A stretch of 11,857 nucleotides of DNA from the NCBI GenBank assembly GCA_002292945.1, contig DBCG01000008.1, positions 1 through 11,857 on the forward strand, given 5' to 3'. Below, piece after piece: positions 1-6,602 of the stretch; within the stretch, counting starts at the first letter, position 1, and every line of letters starts with the position of its first letter. A model generated the notes under the pieces. The model searched no databases. It had not been told where the DNA came from and saw only the letters and a list, made by a program, of their open reading frames with translations. Made by a program: the position numbers and the translations under genes. This stretch comes from Proteobacteria bacterium UBA964. GTDB lineage: Bacteria; Pseudomonadota; Gammaproteobacteria; Steroidobacterales; Steroidobacteraceae.

Positions 1-485
1 TCGTGGTGCGCGAGGATGCGCAGGTGCTCTACGGGTTCGTGCGCGAGGAGGAGCGGCGCCTGTTCCGGCTGTTGATCAAGGTGTCGGGCGTGGGCCCGAA
101 GATCGCGCTCGCCATCCTCTCGGGCAGCGACGCGGATGCCTTCGCGTCCTGCATCGCCGCCGGTGATACCGCATCGCTCATCCGCATCCCCGGGGTCGGC
201 CGCAAGACCGCCGAACGCCTGATCCTTGAACTGCGCGATCGTGTCACCACCGATGCGGGTGCGACGCCGACGCTCGGCGAGGCTGCCGGTGGTGGCCCGC
301 GCGGCGAAGCGCTCGCCGCCCTCTCGGCGCTCGGCTACCGCCCCGCTGAGGCGACGCGCATGGTCGACGCAGCGGTCGGCGAGGGCGGTTCCGGCGCGGC
401 GGATGCGCCGACGAGCACCGAGGAGATCATCCGACGGGCGCTGCAGTCCGCCGCGTTCGGTAGCGGAGGTCGTTCCGGATCATGA
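1..485 (+). CDS. ruvA: Holliday junction branch migration protein RuvA (5'-truncated by window edge)
   Basis: RuvA forms the tetramer that binds the four-way Holliday junction and loads the RuvB motor for branch migration in recombinational repair. The reading frame is open from the left edge (codons from position 3) to a TGA at 483-485. The visible 160 residues begin at VVREDAQVLYGF, which matches the end of the N-terminal OB-fold, so about 50 residues are missing. Two helix-hairpin-helix motifs follow, VSGVGPKIALAILSG and IPGVGRKTAERLILEL, which contact DNA. The C-terminal part (EALAALSALGYRPAEATRMV) is the flexible domain III that contacts RuvB. The GTG at position 3 is a conserved internal Val codon, not a start. 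ruvB follows 13 nt downstream; ruvC would be expected upstream. Identification is secure. Confidence 0.97.
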   Translation, partial: VVREDAQVLYGFVREEERRLFRLLIKVSGVGPKIALAILSGSDADAFASCIAAGDTASLIRIPGVGRKTAERLILELRDRVTTDAGATPTLGEAAGGGPRGEALAALSALGYRPAEATRMVDAAVGEGGSGAADAPTSTEEIIRRALQSAAFGSGGRSGS

Positions 486-498
486 CGAGGGTCGACGC

Positions 499-1536
499 AT
501 GAACGAGCGGTTGGTCGACCCGGAGGGCGTCCGGGAGGACGAGGCGCTCGATCGCGCCATACGGCCGCGGCGCCTCGCGGACTATGTCGGTCAGGCCCCC
601 GTCAAGGAGCAGCTCGGGATCTTCGTCGATGCCGCTCGGGGCCGTGGCGAGGCGCTCGATCACGTGCTCATCTTCGGGCCGCCCGGCCTCGGCAAGACCA
701 CGCTCGCCAACATCCTCGCCGCCGAACTCGGCGTGAGCCTGCGCCAGACATCCGGCCCGGTGCTCGAGCGCCAAGGCGACCTCGCCGCGATCCTGACCAA
801 CCTCCAGCCGCGCGATGTGCTGTTCATCGACGAGATCCACCGGCTCTCGCCGATCGTCGAAGAGGTGCTGTACCCCGCGATGGAGGACTACCAGCTCGAC
901 ATCATGGTCGGTGAGGGGCCCGCCGCGCGCTCGATCAAGCTCGCACTGCCGCCGTTCACGCTGGTGGGCGCCACCACCCGGGCGGGCCTGCTGACTTCGC
1001 CGCTGCGTGACCGCTTCGGCATCGTGCAACGCCTCGAGTTCTACGGTGTCCCCGACCTCGCGAGCATCGTGCGGCGCTCGGCCGGCATCCTCGGCGTGCC
1101 GCTCGGCGAGGACGGGGCGCTGCGCATCGCCGAGCGCTCGCGCGGTACGCCGCGCATCGCGAACCGGCTGCTGCGGCGGGTGCGCGACTACGCGCAGGTG
1201 CGCGGCGATGGCACCATCACCGCACCGCTCGCGGTCGCGGCGCTCGATCTGCTCGCCGTCGATCCCGTCGGGTTCGATTCGCTCGACCGCAAGCTCCTCA
1301 CCACCCTGATCGAGAAGTTCGAGGGGGGTCCCGTCGGCATCGAGAGCTTGGCCGTGGCGATCGCCGAGGAGCGCGGTACGCTCGAGGATGTGGTGGAGCC
1401 GTTCCTCATCCAACAAGGCTTCCTGATGCGCACCTCGCGGGGCCGGGTCGCGACCCGCGCCGCTTACCTGCATTTCGGTCTCGCGCCGCCGCAGCGTTCC
1501 GGCGACCTCTCGTCGTTGACGGGGTTCGATCCTTGA
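499..1536 (+). CDS. ruvB: Holliday junction ATP-dependent helicase motor RuvB
   Basis: RuvB is the hexameric AAA+ motor that drives branch migration with RuvA. The product is 345 aa, close to the 336 aa of E. coli RuvB. Visible motifs are Walker A GPPGLGKT (60-67), Walker B LFIDEIH with D111/E112, sensor 1 GATTRAG (157-163), the arginine finger in SPLRDRFG (R172), sensor 2 RGTPRIANRLLRR (215-227), and a C-terminal winged-helix domain ending in QQGFLMRTSRGRVAT. The frame is open back to 226, but the upstream part is the ruvA shadow. The ATG at 499 fits the family N-terminus and has a GAGGG ribosome-binding site at 487-491, 7 nt before it. Its TGA overlaps the TTG start of ybgC by four bases. 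Confidence 0.98.
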   Translation: MNERLVDPEGVREDEALDRAIRPRRLADYVGQAPVKEQLGIFVDAARGRGEALDHVLIFGPPGLGKTTLANILAAELGVSLRQTSGPVLERQGDLAAILTNLQPRDVLFIDEIHRLSPIVEEVLYPAMEDYQLDIMVGEGPAARSIKLALPPFTLVGATTRAGLLTSPLRDRFGIVQRLEFYGVPDLASIVRRSAGILGVPLGEDGALRIAERSRGTPRIANRLLRRVRDYAQVRGDGTITAPLAVAALDLLAVDPVGFDSLDRKLLTTLIEKFEGGPVGIESLAVAIAEERGTLEDVVEPFLIQQGFLMRTSRGRVATRAAYLHFGLAPPQRSGDLSSLTGFDP

Positions 1537-1967
1537 GCGCGGCGAGCGTCGCCGGTGATGCGCATCCGTTCGCTTGGGCGGCCCGCGTCTACTGGGAAGA
1601 TACCGACGCCGGTGGTGTCGTGTACTACGCGAACTATCTGCGCTTCCTCGAGCGCGCCCGTACCGAGTGGCTGCGATCGCGTGGCATCGTGCAGCAACAG
1701 CTCGCAGCGGAGAAAGGACTGCAGTTCATGGTCCTGCGCGCGACCGTGGACTATCGTGCCGCTGCGCGGCTCGATGATCTTTTGGCCGTGACCGTCGAGC
1801 CGCGGCAGGACACCCGAACCACGGCGATCTTCCGCCAGTGCGTGTTCCGGGAGACGGCGGACGGCCGTGCCGGGCAGCGGGAACTCCTGGTGGAGGCCGA
1901 GGTCAGGGTGGTATGCGTGGACGCCAAGACTTTGCGTCCGCGCCGCATCGCGGAGTACATCCCTTGA
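1533..1967 (+). CDS. ybgC: YbgC-type acyl-CoA thioesterase of the Tol-Pal cluster
   Basis: The product is a hotdog-fold thioesterase of the 4-hydroxybenzoyl-CoA thioesterase/YbgC family. It is cytoplasmic, hydrolyses acyl-CoA thioesters, and is encoded at the head of tol-pal operons, where a link to phospholipid metabolism has been proposed. It is 144 aa (E. coli YbgC 134). The signature YWEDTDAGGVVYYANYLRF lies at residues 20-38, with D25 at the position of the catalytic aspartate, followed by the ERARTEWLR helix. The start is TTG at 1533, inside the ruvB stop (TTGA). No ATG or GTG lies between it and the conserved block, and only a weak G-rich site (1521-1524) precedes it, so coupling to ruvB translation is likely. 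It ends in a second TTGA overlap, with tolQ. The exact physiological substrate is not known from sequence. Confidence 0.95.
   Translation: MSAASVAGDAHPFAWAARVYWEDTDAGGVVYYANYLRFLERARTEWLRSRGIVQQQLAAEKGLQFMVLRATVDYRAAARLDDLLAVTVEPRQDTRTTAIFRQCVFRETADGRAGQRELLVEAEVRVVCVDAKTLRPRRIAEYIP
1952..1955 (+). promoter_or_regulatory. Ribosome binding site supporting the TTG start of tolQ
   Basis: GGAG lies 8 nt before the TTG at 1964, inside the end of ybgC. It supports TTG as the tolQ start; the same frame is open far upstream but only as a shadow of ybgC. Confidence 0.7.
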
Positions 1968-2653
1968 ACGATCTTTCCTTGTTGCGGCTGATCCTCGAAG
2001 CGACGGTCGTCGTGCAGTTGGTCATGCTGCTGCTGTTGGCTGCCTCGATCTACGCGTGGGCCGTCGTGTTCCGCAAGCGTGCCGTGCTGCGCCGTGCGCG
2101 TGACACCCTGGCGCGCTTCGAGCGCGAGTTCTGGTCGGGCGGCGATCTCGGCACCCTCTACCGCAGCATCGAGTCCCGGGGCGACGCCAATGGCATCGAA
2201 GCCGTTTTCCAGGCCGGGTTCCGTGAGTTCGCACGCCAGCGCCAGCAGGGCGTTGAGACCGCAGACCTGATGCTCGACGGTGCCCGCCGCGCCATGAAGG
2301 CGCAGCAGATCAAGGAGATCGAGCACCTCGAGCACCAACTCTCGTCGCTCGCTACCGTGGGTTCTACCAGTCCCTATGTGGGGCTGTTCGGCACGGTGTG
2401 GGGCATCATGCACGCGTTCGTGGGGCTCGGGTCCGTGCAACAGGCGACGCTTGCGACCGTCGCCCCCGGCATCGCCGAAGCCTTGATCGCCACGGCGATG
2501 GGCTTGCTGGCCGCCATCCCGGCGGTGGTCGCCTACAACCGCTTCGCCGATCAGGTCTGGCGGCTCGAATCACGATACGACGCTTTCGTCGAAGAGTTCT
2601 CGACCATCCTCCAACGCAGCGTCCCGCGCAGCGCGGCGGCCGAGCTTCGTTGA
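1964..2653 (+). CDS. tolQ: Tol-Pal motor channel protein TolQ
   Basis: TolQ is the inner-membrane proton channel of the Tol-Pal system, a MotA/TolQ/ExbB-family protein that forms the stator around TolR and energises TolA. It is 229 aa, nearly equal to E. coli TolQ (230). Helix 1 is about residues 13-35 (hydrophobic through AASIYAWAVVF), followed by a cytoplasmic domain with FWSGGDLGTLYRSIE. Helix 2 lies at about 128-153 (GSTSPYVGLFGTVWGIMHAF) and helix 3 at about 167-191 (APGIAEALIATAMGLLAAIP), both with the polar Thr/Ser residues typical of the channel. The start is TTG at 1964, overlapping the ybgC TGA as TTGA. The stop overlaps the tolR ATG by one base (TGATG). The tight packing suits the fixed 5:2 TolQ:TolR stoichiometry known for this family. 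Confidence 0.98.
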   Translation: MNDLSLLRLILEATVVVQLVMLLLLAASIYAWAVVFRKRAVLRRARDTLARFEREFWSGGDLGTLYRSIESRGDANGIEAVFQAGFREFARQRQQGVETADLMLDGARRAMKAQQIKEIEHLEHQLSSLATVGSTSPYVGLFGTVWGIMHAFVGLGSVQQATLATVAPGIAEALIATAMGLLAAIPAVVAYNRFADQVWRLESRYDAFVEEFSTILQRSVPRSAAAELR

Positions 2654-3114
2654 TGCCATCCGGCAGCCGTCGTCGTCGACCGATGAGCGAGATCAACGTC
2701 GTGCCGTACATCGACGTGATGCTGGTGCTGCTCATCATCTTCATGGTCACGGCGCCTCTGCTGACACAAGGCGTGAAGGTCGAGTTGCCGCAAGCGGCCG
2801 CTGAGGCGATCGATCCGGCGGACTTGGGCGATCGACCGCCGATCGTGCTGTCGATAGACCGCGACGGACGGTTGTTCCTCAACCAAGGCGCGACGCCAGA
2901 GGCCGCACTCGCCGACGACCTGCTCGAGGCGCGGGTCGCTGCGCTGCTGCGCCGTACGCCGGGTGTGCCGGTGTTCGTGAAAGGTGATCGCGCCGTGCCC
3001 TACGGTCGCGTGGTCGAGGCGATGACATTGCTGCAACGGGCCGGTGCCGCGCGTGTCGGGTTCATCACCGAGCCGACGGCGTCGTCGACGTCTGCGCGAG
3101 CGGCTGCGATCTGA
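2653..3114 (+). CDS. tolR: Tol-Pal motor protein TolR
   Basis: TolR is the ExbD/TolR-family partner of TolQ: one transmembrane helix carrying the proton-sensitive aspartate, and a periplasmic domain that binds peptidoglycan when the motor is active. It is 153 aa (E. coli 142). The N-terminus is Arg-rich (SRRRRPMSEINVVPYID), the single helix spans about residues 19-36, and D21 in VVPYIDVMLVLL is the conserved motor aspartate. After it come the family-typical APLLTQGVKVELP and a periplasmic domain ending in VGFITEP. The frame extends far upstream, but the ATG at 2653, overlapping the tolQ stop, gives the family length; an internal ATG at 2683 would remove the basic N-terminus. A two-base gap separates it from tolA. 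Confidence 0.98.
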   Translation: MPSGSRRRRPMSEINVVPYIDVMLVLLIIFMVTAPLLTQGVKVELPQAAAEAIDPADLGDRPPIVLSIDRDGRLFLNQGATPEAALADDLLEARVAALLRRTPGVPVFVKGDRAVPYGRVVEAMTLLQRAGAARVGFITEPTASSTSARAAAI

Positions 3115-3116
3115 TC

Positions 3117-3935
3117 ATGATGTCCCGCGTCAGCGCCTTGCCGCAGTGGCAGCCTTGGATGCTGTCGACCGGGCTGCACGGTCTTCTGTTGGTGGCGCTC
3201 GCCGGTGGTGTGGTGCTCACCCGCATGACGCCGTCGACCGAGACGGCGCTGGCGCTCGAGGCGGTCGTGGTCGATGCGGCGACGTTGGCGTCGCTGCAAC
3301 GACTGAGCGCGCCACGGGCTGTCACGCAGCCTGCGCCGGAACCTGTGCCGAAGGCAGCGCCTGTGCCGAAAGCAGCACCTGTGCAGGAAGTTGCGCCTGC
3401 GCCAGAGCCGCGCGTGGAGCGCAACACCGCGCCTGCGACCCCTGCCTCCCGCGCGCCGGTGGCCGTTCGGCCCGTCACCGACACGCCCCCGACACCCGCC
3501 GCCGCTGCGAAAGCCCAGCCCCGGCCCGCTCCGGTCGTGGCGGACTCTGCAGCGCGCGCCGCTGCCGCTCGGGAAGCGGCGGAGCGTGAACTGCAGGCAG
3601 CGCTCGCCGAGGAAGCCGCGCTCGCCGAGGGCGACCGTCTTGCGGCGCTGCGTGCGAGCGGTATGGCGGCACAGTGGGGTGCCGCGATCCGCGGCCGCGT
3701 CCAACGCGCCTGGATCCGGCCCGACACGGCCCGCAGCGGCATCGACTGCACGGTGGCCGTGACGCAGACGCTGGGGGGGATCGTCTCGGCGGTCGAGGTG
3801 CGCGCCTGCAACGGCGATGAGGCCGTGCGGCAGTCGATCGAGGATGCGGTCCGACGCGCCTCGCCGTTGCCCGCGCCGCCGGACCCCGCGCTTTTCGAGC
3901 GCGAGATTCTCCTGAGGTTCAAGCCCGATGCGTGA
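3117..3935 (+). CDS. tolA: Tol-Pal periplasmic bridge protein TolA (short, Pro/Ala-rich)
   Basis: TolA anchors in the inner membrane, is energised by TolQR and reaches across the periplasm to TolB/Pal. The product is 272 aa, much shorter than E. coli TolA (421). The N-terminal helix (about 14-35) carries S17 and H21 in the SxxxH pattern shared by TolA and TonB. Residues about 65-145 are Pro/Ala-rich with three PVPKAA-like units, instead of a long Lys/Ala/Glu helix. A helical stretch follows (about 145-185, with EAAERELQAALAEEAALAE). The C-terminal domain III (about 190-272) has C211 and C231, a plausible disulfide pair as in other TolA proteins, and QTLGGIVSAVEVRACNGDEA. Two tandem ATGs (3117, 3120) are possible starts. 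The last 8 nt overlap tolB. Identity rests on position, the SxxxH helix and domain III. Confidence 0.94.
   Translation: MMSRVSALPQWQPWMLSTGLHGLLLVALAGGVVLTRMTPSTETALALEAVVVDAATLASLQRLSAPRAVTQPAPEPVPKAAPVPKAAPVQEVAPAPEPRVERNTAPATPASRAPVAVRPVTDTPPTPAAAAKAQPRPAPVVADSAARAAAAREAAERELQAALAEEAALAEGDRLAALRASGMAAQWGAAIRGRVQRAWIRPDTARSGIDCTVAVTQTLGGIVSAVEVRACNGDEAVRQSIEDAVRRASPLPAPPDPALFEREILLRFKPDA
3342..3395 (+). repeat. 18-nt tandem repeat inside tolA (three copies)
   Basis: Units start at 3342, 3360 and 3378. Copy 1 (CCTGTGCCGAAGGCAGCG) and copy 2 differ at two positions; copy 3 is more diverged. They encode PVPKAA, PVPKAA and PVQEVA at residues 76-93 of TolA. A fourth, degenerate unit may follow at 3396. 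Being in-frame multiples of three, copy-number changes would alter linker length without a frameshift. Confidence 0.85.
3914..3917 (+). promoter_or_regulatory. Ribosome binding site favouring the upstream tolB start
   Basis: GAGG lies 10 nt before the ATG at 3928. The alternative GTG at 3961 has a GGAGG (3954-3958) only 2 nt before it, which is too close, and ATG 3982 has that same site 23 nt away, which is too far. Spacing therefore favours 3928. Confidence 0.5.
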
Positions 3936-5220
3936 TCGATCTTCCGGTAGGGGGGAGGGTGTGCGCGTCCGTTGCGCCGTCATGGCGATGTCGCTTGCGG
4001 CGATCATGGTCGCGCTGTGGCCGGCGCGTGTCGCCGCCCAACTGCAGGTGGACATCACGGCCGGCGTCACCGACCCCATCCCCATCGCAGTCCAGCCGTT
4101 CGAAGGCGACGCTGCGGCGCTGGCGCAGATCATCGCTGCGGATCTCGGACGCAGCGGCCGGTTCATCATCCGCCCGCGAAACGAAGCGGACTACCTCGTC
4201 ACGGGCCGCACGGCGCCGTCGGCATCCGGGACGTCAGGCGGCGCGCTCGCGATCGGTTTCGAGTTGCAGAACCTGCTCACCGGACAGGCGCTGTTGAAGG
4301 AAAGCCTGTCCGCGCCGGCTGCAGCGACCCGTCAAGCGGCCCATCGGGTCGCTGATCGCATCTATCTCCGGCTCATCGGTCAGCGCAGCGCTTTCGCGAC
4401 GCGCATCGCCTATGTGATCGTCGAAGGTCAACCGCCGCAGCGGCGCTACCGACTCATGGTGGCCGACGCTGACGGCGCGATGCCGCGCGTCGTGCTCGAG
4501 TCACGACGACCGTTGATGTCGCCGGCGTGGTCTCCCGATGGCCGTTGGCTCGCCTATGTCTCGTTCGAGACCCGTAGCGCAGCGGTCTATGTCCAAGACC
4601 TTCGCACCGCCGAGCGCCGCGCCGTGTCGCGACGCCCCGGGGTGAACGGGGCGCCGGCTTGGTCGCCTGACGGCACGCGTCTCGCGCTGACCCTGTCTTC
4701 GCCGACCGGCAACCTGGATATCTACCTGCTCGACCCACGCGATGGCACGCTCGAGAGGTTGACCGACGATCCCGCCATCGACACCGAGCCCGTGTGGTCG
4801 GCGGACGGTCGCACGGTCTTCTTCACTTCGGACCGCGCCGGTGGGCCGCAGGTGTATCGCATGGCCGCGCGTGCCGGTGAGCGCGCGCAACGGATCACTT
4901 TCGGTACGCCTTATGCGGCGCGTCCACGCCTGAGCCCGGATGGTCGTTTGCTCGCCTTGGTGGTGCGCGATGAGGGCGGCTATCGCATCGCGGTGCAGCC
5001 GCTGGCGGGCGGTGAGCGTCGGGTGCTGTCGCGCGGCCCACAGGATGAGTCCCCCGCGTTCTCGCCGGATGGTGGCACGCTGATCTACGCCGCGCGCGCG
5101 GGCGGCAGCGGCACACTCGAGGCGGTCACGATCGATGGCCTCGTGCGCTATCGTTTGCAGTCGCCCGGGCTCGATGCTCGGGAGCCGTCTTGGGGACCGT
5201 TCCCGCCTGCCGTGCCATAA
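3928..5220 (+). CDS. tolB: Tol-Pal periplasmic beta-propeller protein TolB
   Basis: TolB is a periplasmic protein that binds Pal and TolA and controls whether Pal is free to bind peptidoglycan. The length of 430 aa matches E. coli TolB. The N-terminus has a signal peptide with hydrophobic core MAMSLAAIMVALWPARVAA, probably cleaved before QLQVDI, preceded by a long basic n-region if the start is 3928. The TolB N-domain follows (ITAGVTDPIPIAVQPF). Five PD40-type propeller motifs are visible: AWSPDG (200-205), AWSPDG (244-249), VWSADG (289-294), RLSPDG (334-339) and AFSPDG (377-382). The protein ends with the family-typical LQSPGLDAREPSWGPF. It overlaps tolA by 8 nt and is separated from pal by 38 nt. 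The start codon is the only uncertainty (3928, or GTG 3961). Confidence 0.97.
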   Translation: MRDRSSGRGEGVRVRCAVMAMSLAAIMVALWPARVAAQLQVDITAGVTDPIPIAVQPFEGDAAALAQIIAADLGRSGRFIIRPRNEADYLVTGRTAPSASGTSGGALAIGFELQNLLTGQALLKESLSAPAAATRQAAHRVADRIYLRLIGQRSAFATRIAYVIVEGQPPQRRYRLMVADADGAMPRVVLESRRPLMSPAWSPDGRWLAYVSFETRSAAVYVQDLRTAERRAVSRRPGVNGAPAWSPDGTRLALTLSSPTGNLDIYLLDPRDGTLERLTDDPAIDTEPVWSADGRTVFFTSDRAGGPQVYRMAARAGERAQRITFGTPYAARPRLSPDGRLLALVVRDEGGYRIAVQPLAGGERRVLSRGPQDESPAFSPDGGTLIYAARAGGSGTLEAVTIDGLVRYRLQSPGLDAREPSWGPFPPAVP

Positions 5221-5258
5221 TTTTATCTGTCCGATCCGTCCTTCTTGGGAGACCCATC

Positions 5259-5819
5259 ATGGGAAATGCCGTCCGGTTGTCGCTTGCCTTGCTCCTGCTG
5301 GTCGTCCTTCCAGCCTGCTCGTCGAACCGTGCAAAGACGCCCGATGCCGCAGCCACGATGACACCGCCCGCCGCGACGAGCGAGCCGGGTGTGGTCGCGA
5401 CACCGCTCGATCCCGAGGGTGTGGTCGGAGCAGGTATGGCTGCGGAACCCAACGAGGGTGTCGTCGACCTTCCGCCTGAACTCGTCGATCGTCGCGTGAT
5501 CTATTTCTCGTACGACAGCGACACCTTGGGGCCCACCGAGATCGAACTCGTCGCCGCACATGCACGGTTCATGTCGACCCGCACCGGGGTGCGGTTGCGG
5601 CTCGAAGGGCATACCGACGAGCGTGGCGCGCGCGAATACAACATCGGTCTCGGTGAGCGTCGAGCGCAGGCCGTGCGCCGTGCGCTCAGTCTCAATGGCG
5701 TCGCCGATGCACGGCTGACGACCGTCAGCTACGGCGAGGAGCAGCCGGCGGCGATGGGCAGCGACGAGGCCTCGCTCAAGCTCAACCGCAGGGTCGAGTT
5801 GGTCTATGCCGCGCAGTGA
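5259..5819 (+). CDS. pal: Peptidoglycan-associated lipoprotein Pal
   Basis: Pal is an outer-membrane lipoprotein that binds meso-diaminopimelate in peptidoglycan and, through TolB/TolA, helps constrict the outer membrane at division. It is 186 aa. The N-terminus MGNAVRLSLALLLLVVLPAC ends in a lipobox with Cys20; the following Ser-Ser is consistent with outer-membrane sorting. A flexible Pro/Ala-rich linker leads to the OmpA-like domain (about 78-186) with FSYDSDTLGP, LEGHTDERGAREYNIGLGER and SYGEEQPA. D120 and R135 occupy the positions that bind diaminopimelate in OmpA-like domains. ATG 5259 has GGGAG (5247-5251) 7 nt before it. The 38-nt tolB-pal gap contains CATAAT (5216-5221), a possible -10, but no well-spaced -35, so an internal pal promoter is only a guess. 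The end overlaps cpoB by 14 nt. Confidence 0.98.
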   Translation: MGNAVRLSLALLLLVVLPACSSNRAKTPDAAATMTPPAATSEPGVVATPLDPEGVVGAGMAAEPNEGVVDLPPELVDRRVIYFSYDSDTLGPTEIELVAAHARFMSTRTGVRLRLEGHTDERGAREYNIGLGERRAQAVRRALSLNGVADARLTTVSYGEEQPAAMGSDEASLKLNRRVELVYAAQ

Positions 5820-6600
5820 ACGCGGCGCCGCGCGCATCGCGATAGCGGCGCTGGCGTTCTTGCTGCCCTCCATGGCGGCAGCTCAATCGGCGCGGGATCG
5901 CTTGGACGCCTTGGAAGCCCGGATGCTGCAGACGGAGTCGGTGCTGCAGGGGCAGGGGCTTGCAGAGCTCTCCACGCGGCTCGACGAGCTCGCCGCCCAA
6001 GTGCGTGCGCTGCGCGGTGAGCTCGAGGCACAGGCCGAGGAGCAGGTCGCGCTGCGCAAGCGATTGGCCGAGCTCACCTCCCCACCGACGCCCGCGACCG
6101 CCGCGCCCTTGGTCGAAGCCGCACCCGTCGTCGCTGCGCCCGTGGTCGCTGCGCCCGCAGCCGTCGTGACGGCCGCGCCCGCAGCCGTCGCTGCCGCCGC
6201 GCCGGCGCCGGGTCCGGACACGCTCGGGCCGGTGCAGCGCTACCAACTCGCCTTCGAGGCGCTGCGTGCCGCCGACTATCCGCGGGCGGTGAGCGGTTTC
6301 GAGGACATGATCACCCGCTATCCGGACCACGCACTCGCGACCAACGCCCGGTATTGGCTCGGGCGCAGCCTGCTGCTGCAGAACGAGCCCGCGCGTGCGA
6401 TCGAGTCGTTCGCGGGAGCGCTCGCCACCGGCACGCTCGAGGCGGGCCGTGCGGCCGACGCGCTGCTCAAGAAGGCACAGGCCGAACTGCAGCTCGGCCG
6501 CAAGGATGACGCCCGGACGACCGTGGGCATGCTCCTCGAGCGCTACCCGGACGGCGAGCCGGCGCGTCAGGCCCGCGCCCTGCTGACGACCGCGCCCTGA
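5806..6600 (+). CDS. cpoB: Cell division coordinator CpoB (YbgF)
   Basis: CpoB is a periplasmic trimer-forming TPR protein that links the Tol-Pal machine to PBP1B-driven septal peptidoglycan synthesis in E. coli. The 264-aa product (E. coli 263) has a signal peptide with likely cleavage after SMAAA (about residue 25-26), a coiled-coil domain (about 30-88, heptad-like Leu spacing in LDALEARMLQTESVL and LRGELEAQAEEQVALRKRL), a Pro/Ala/Val low-complexity linker (about 90-138), and a C-terminal TPR domain (about 140-264: YQLAFEALRAADYPRAVSGF, YPDHALATNARYWLGRSLL, YPDGEPARQARALL). The start ATG 5806 lies inside pal, 14 nt before its stop, with only a distant AGGG (5790-5793), so translational coupling to pal is likely. 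queE starts 2 nt after its stop. Confidence 0.95.
   Translation: MPRSERGAARIAIAALAFLLPSMAAAQSARDRLDALEARMLQTESVLQGQGLAELSTRLDELAAQVRALRGELEAQAEEQVALRKRLAELTSPPTPATAAPLVEAAPVVAAPVVAAPAAVVTAAPAAVAAAAPAPGPDTLGPVQRYQLAFEALRAADYPRAVSGFEDMITRYPDHALATNARYWLGRSLLLQNEPARAIESFAGALATGTLEAGRAADALLKKAQAELQLGRKDDARTTVGMLLERYPDGEPARQARALLTTAP
6124..6190 (+). repeat. Short direct repeats in the cpoB linker
   Basis: A 15-nt unit (CCCGTCGTCGCTGCG, then one mismatch in the second copy) is in tandem at 6124-6138 and 6139-6153. A 16-nt unit GCGCCCGCAGCCGTCG occurs at 6151-6166 and again at 6175-6190. They encode the APVVAAPVVAAPAAVV-type linker between the coiled coil and the TPR domain. Confidence 0.8.
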
Positions 6601-6602
6601 GC

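Noticed and set aside
427..1473. Long minus-strand open frame opposite ruvB (348 codons)
   Set aside because: Antisense shadow produced by high G+C; its His/Arg/Glu-rich translation has no family features, while the plus strand encodes a complete RuvB.
3000..4169. Long minus-strand open frame opposite tolA and tolB
   Set aside because: Arg/His-rich translation typical of antisense GC-rich frames; it spans two real genes and has no domain motifs.
5216..5221. Internal promoter for pal in the tolB-pal gap (CATAAT)
   Set aside because: The nearest -35-like sequence (TTGGGG at 5190) is 20 nt away, too far, and the hexamer overlaps the tolB stop codon; not enough to list as a feature.
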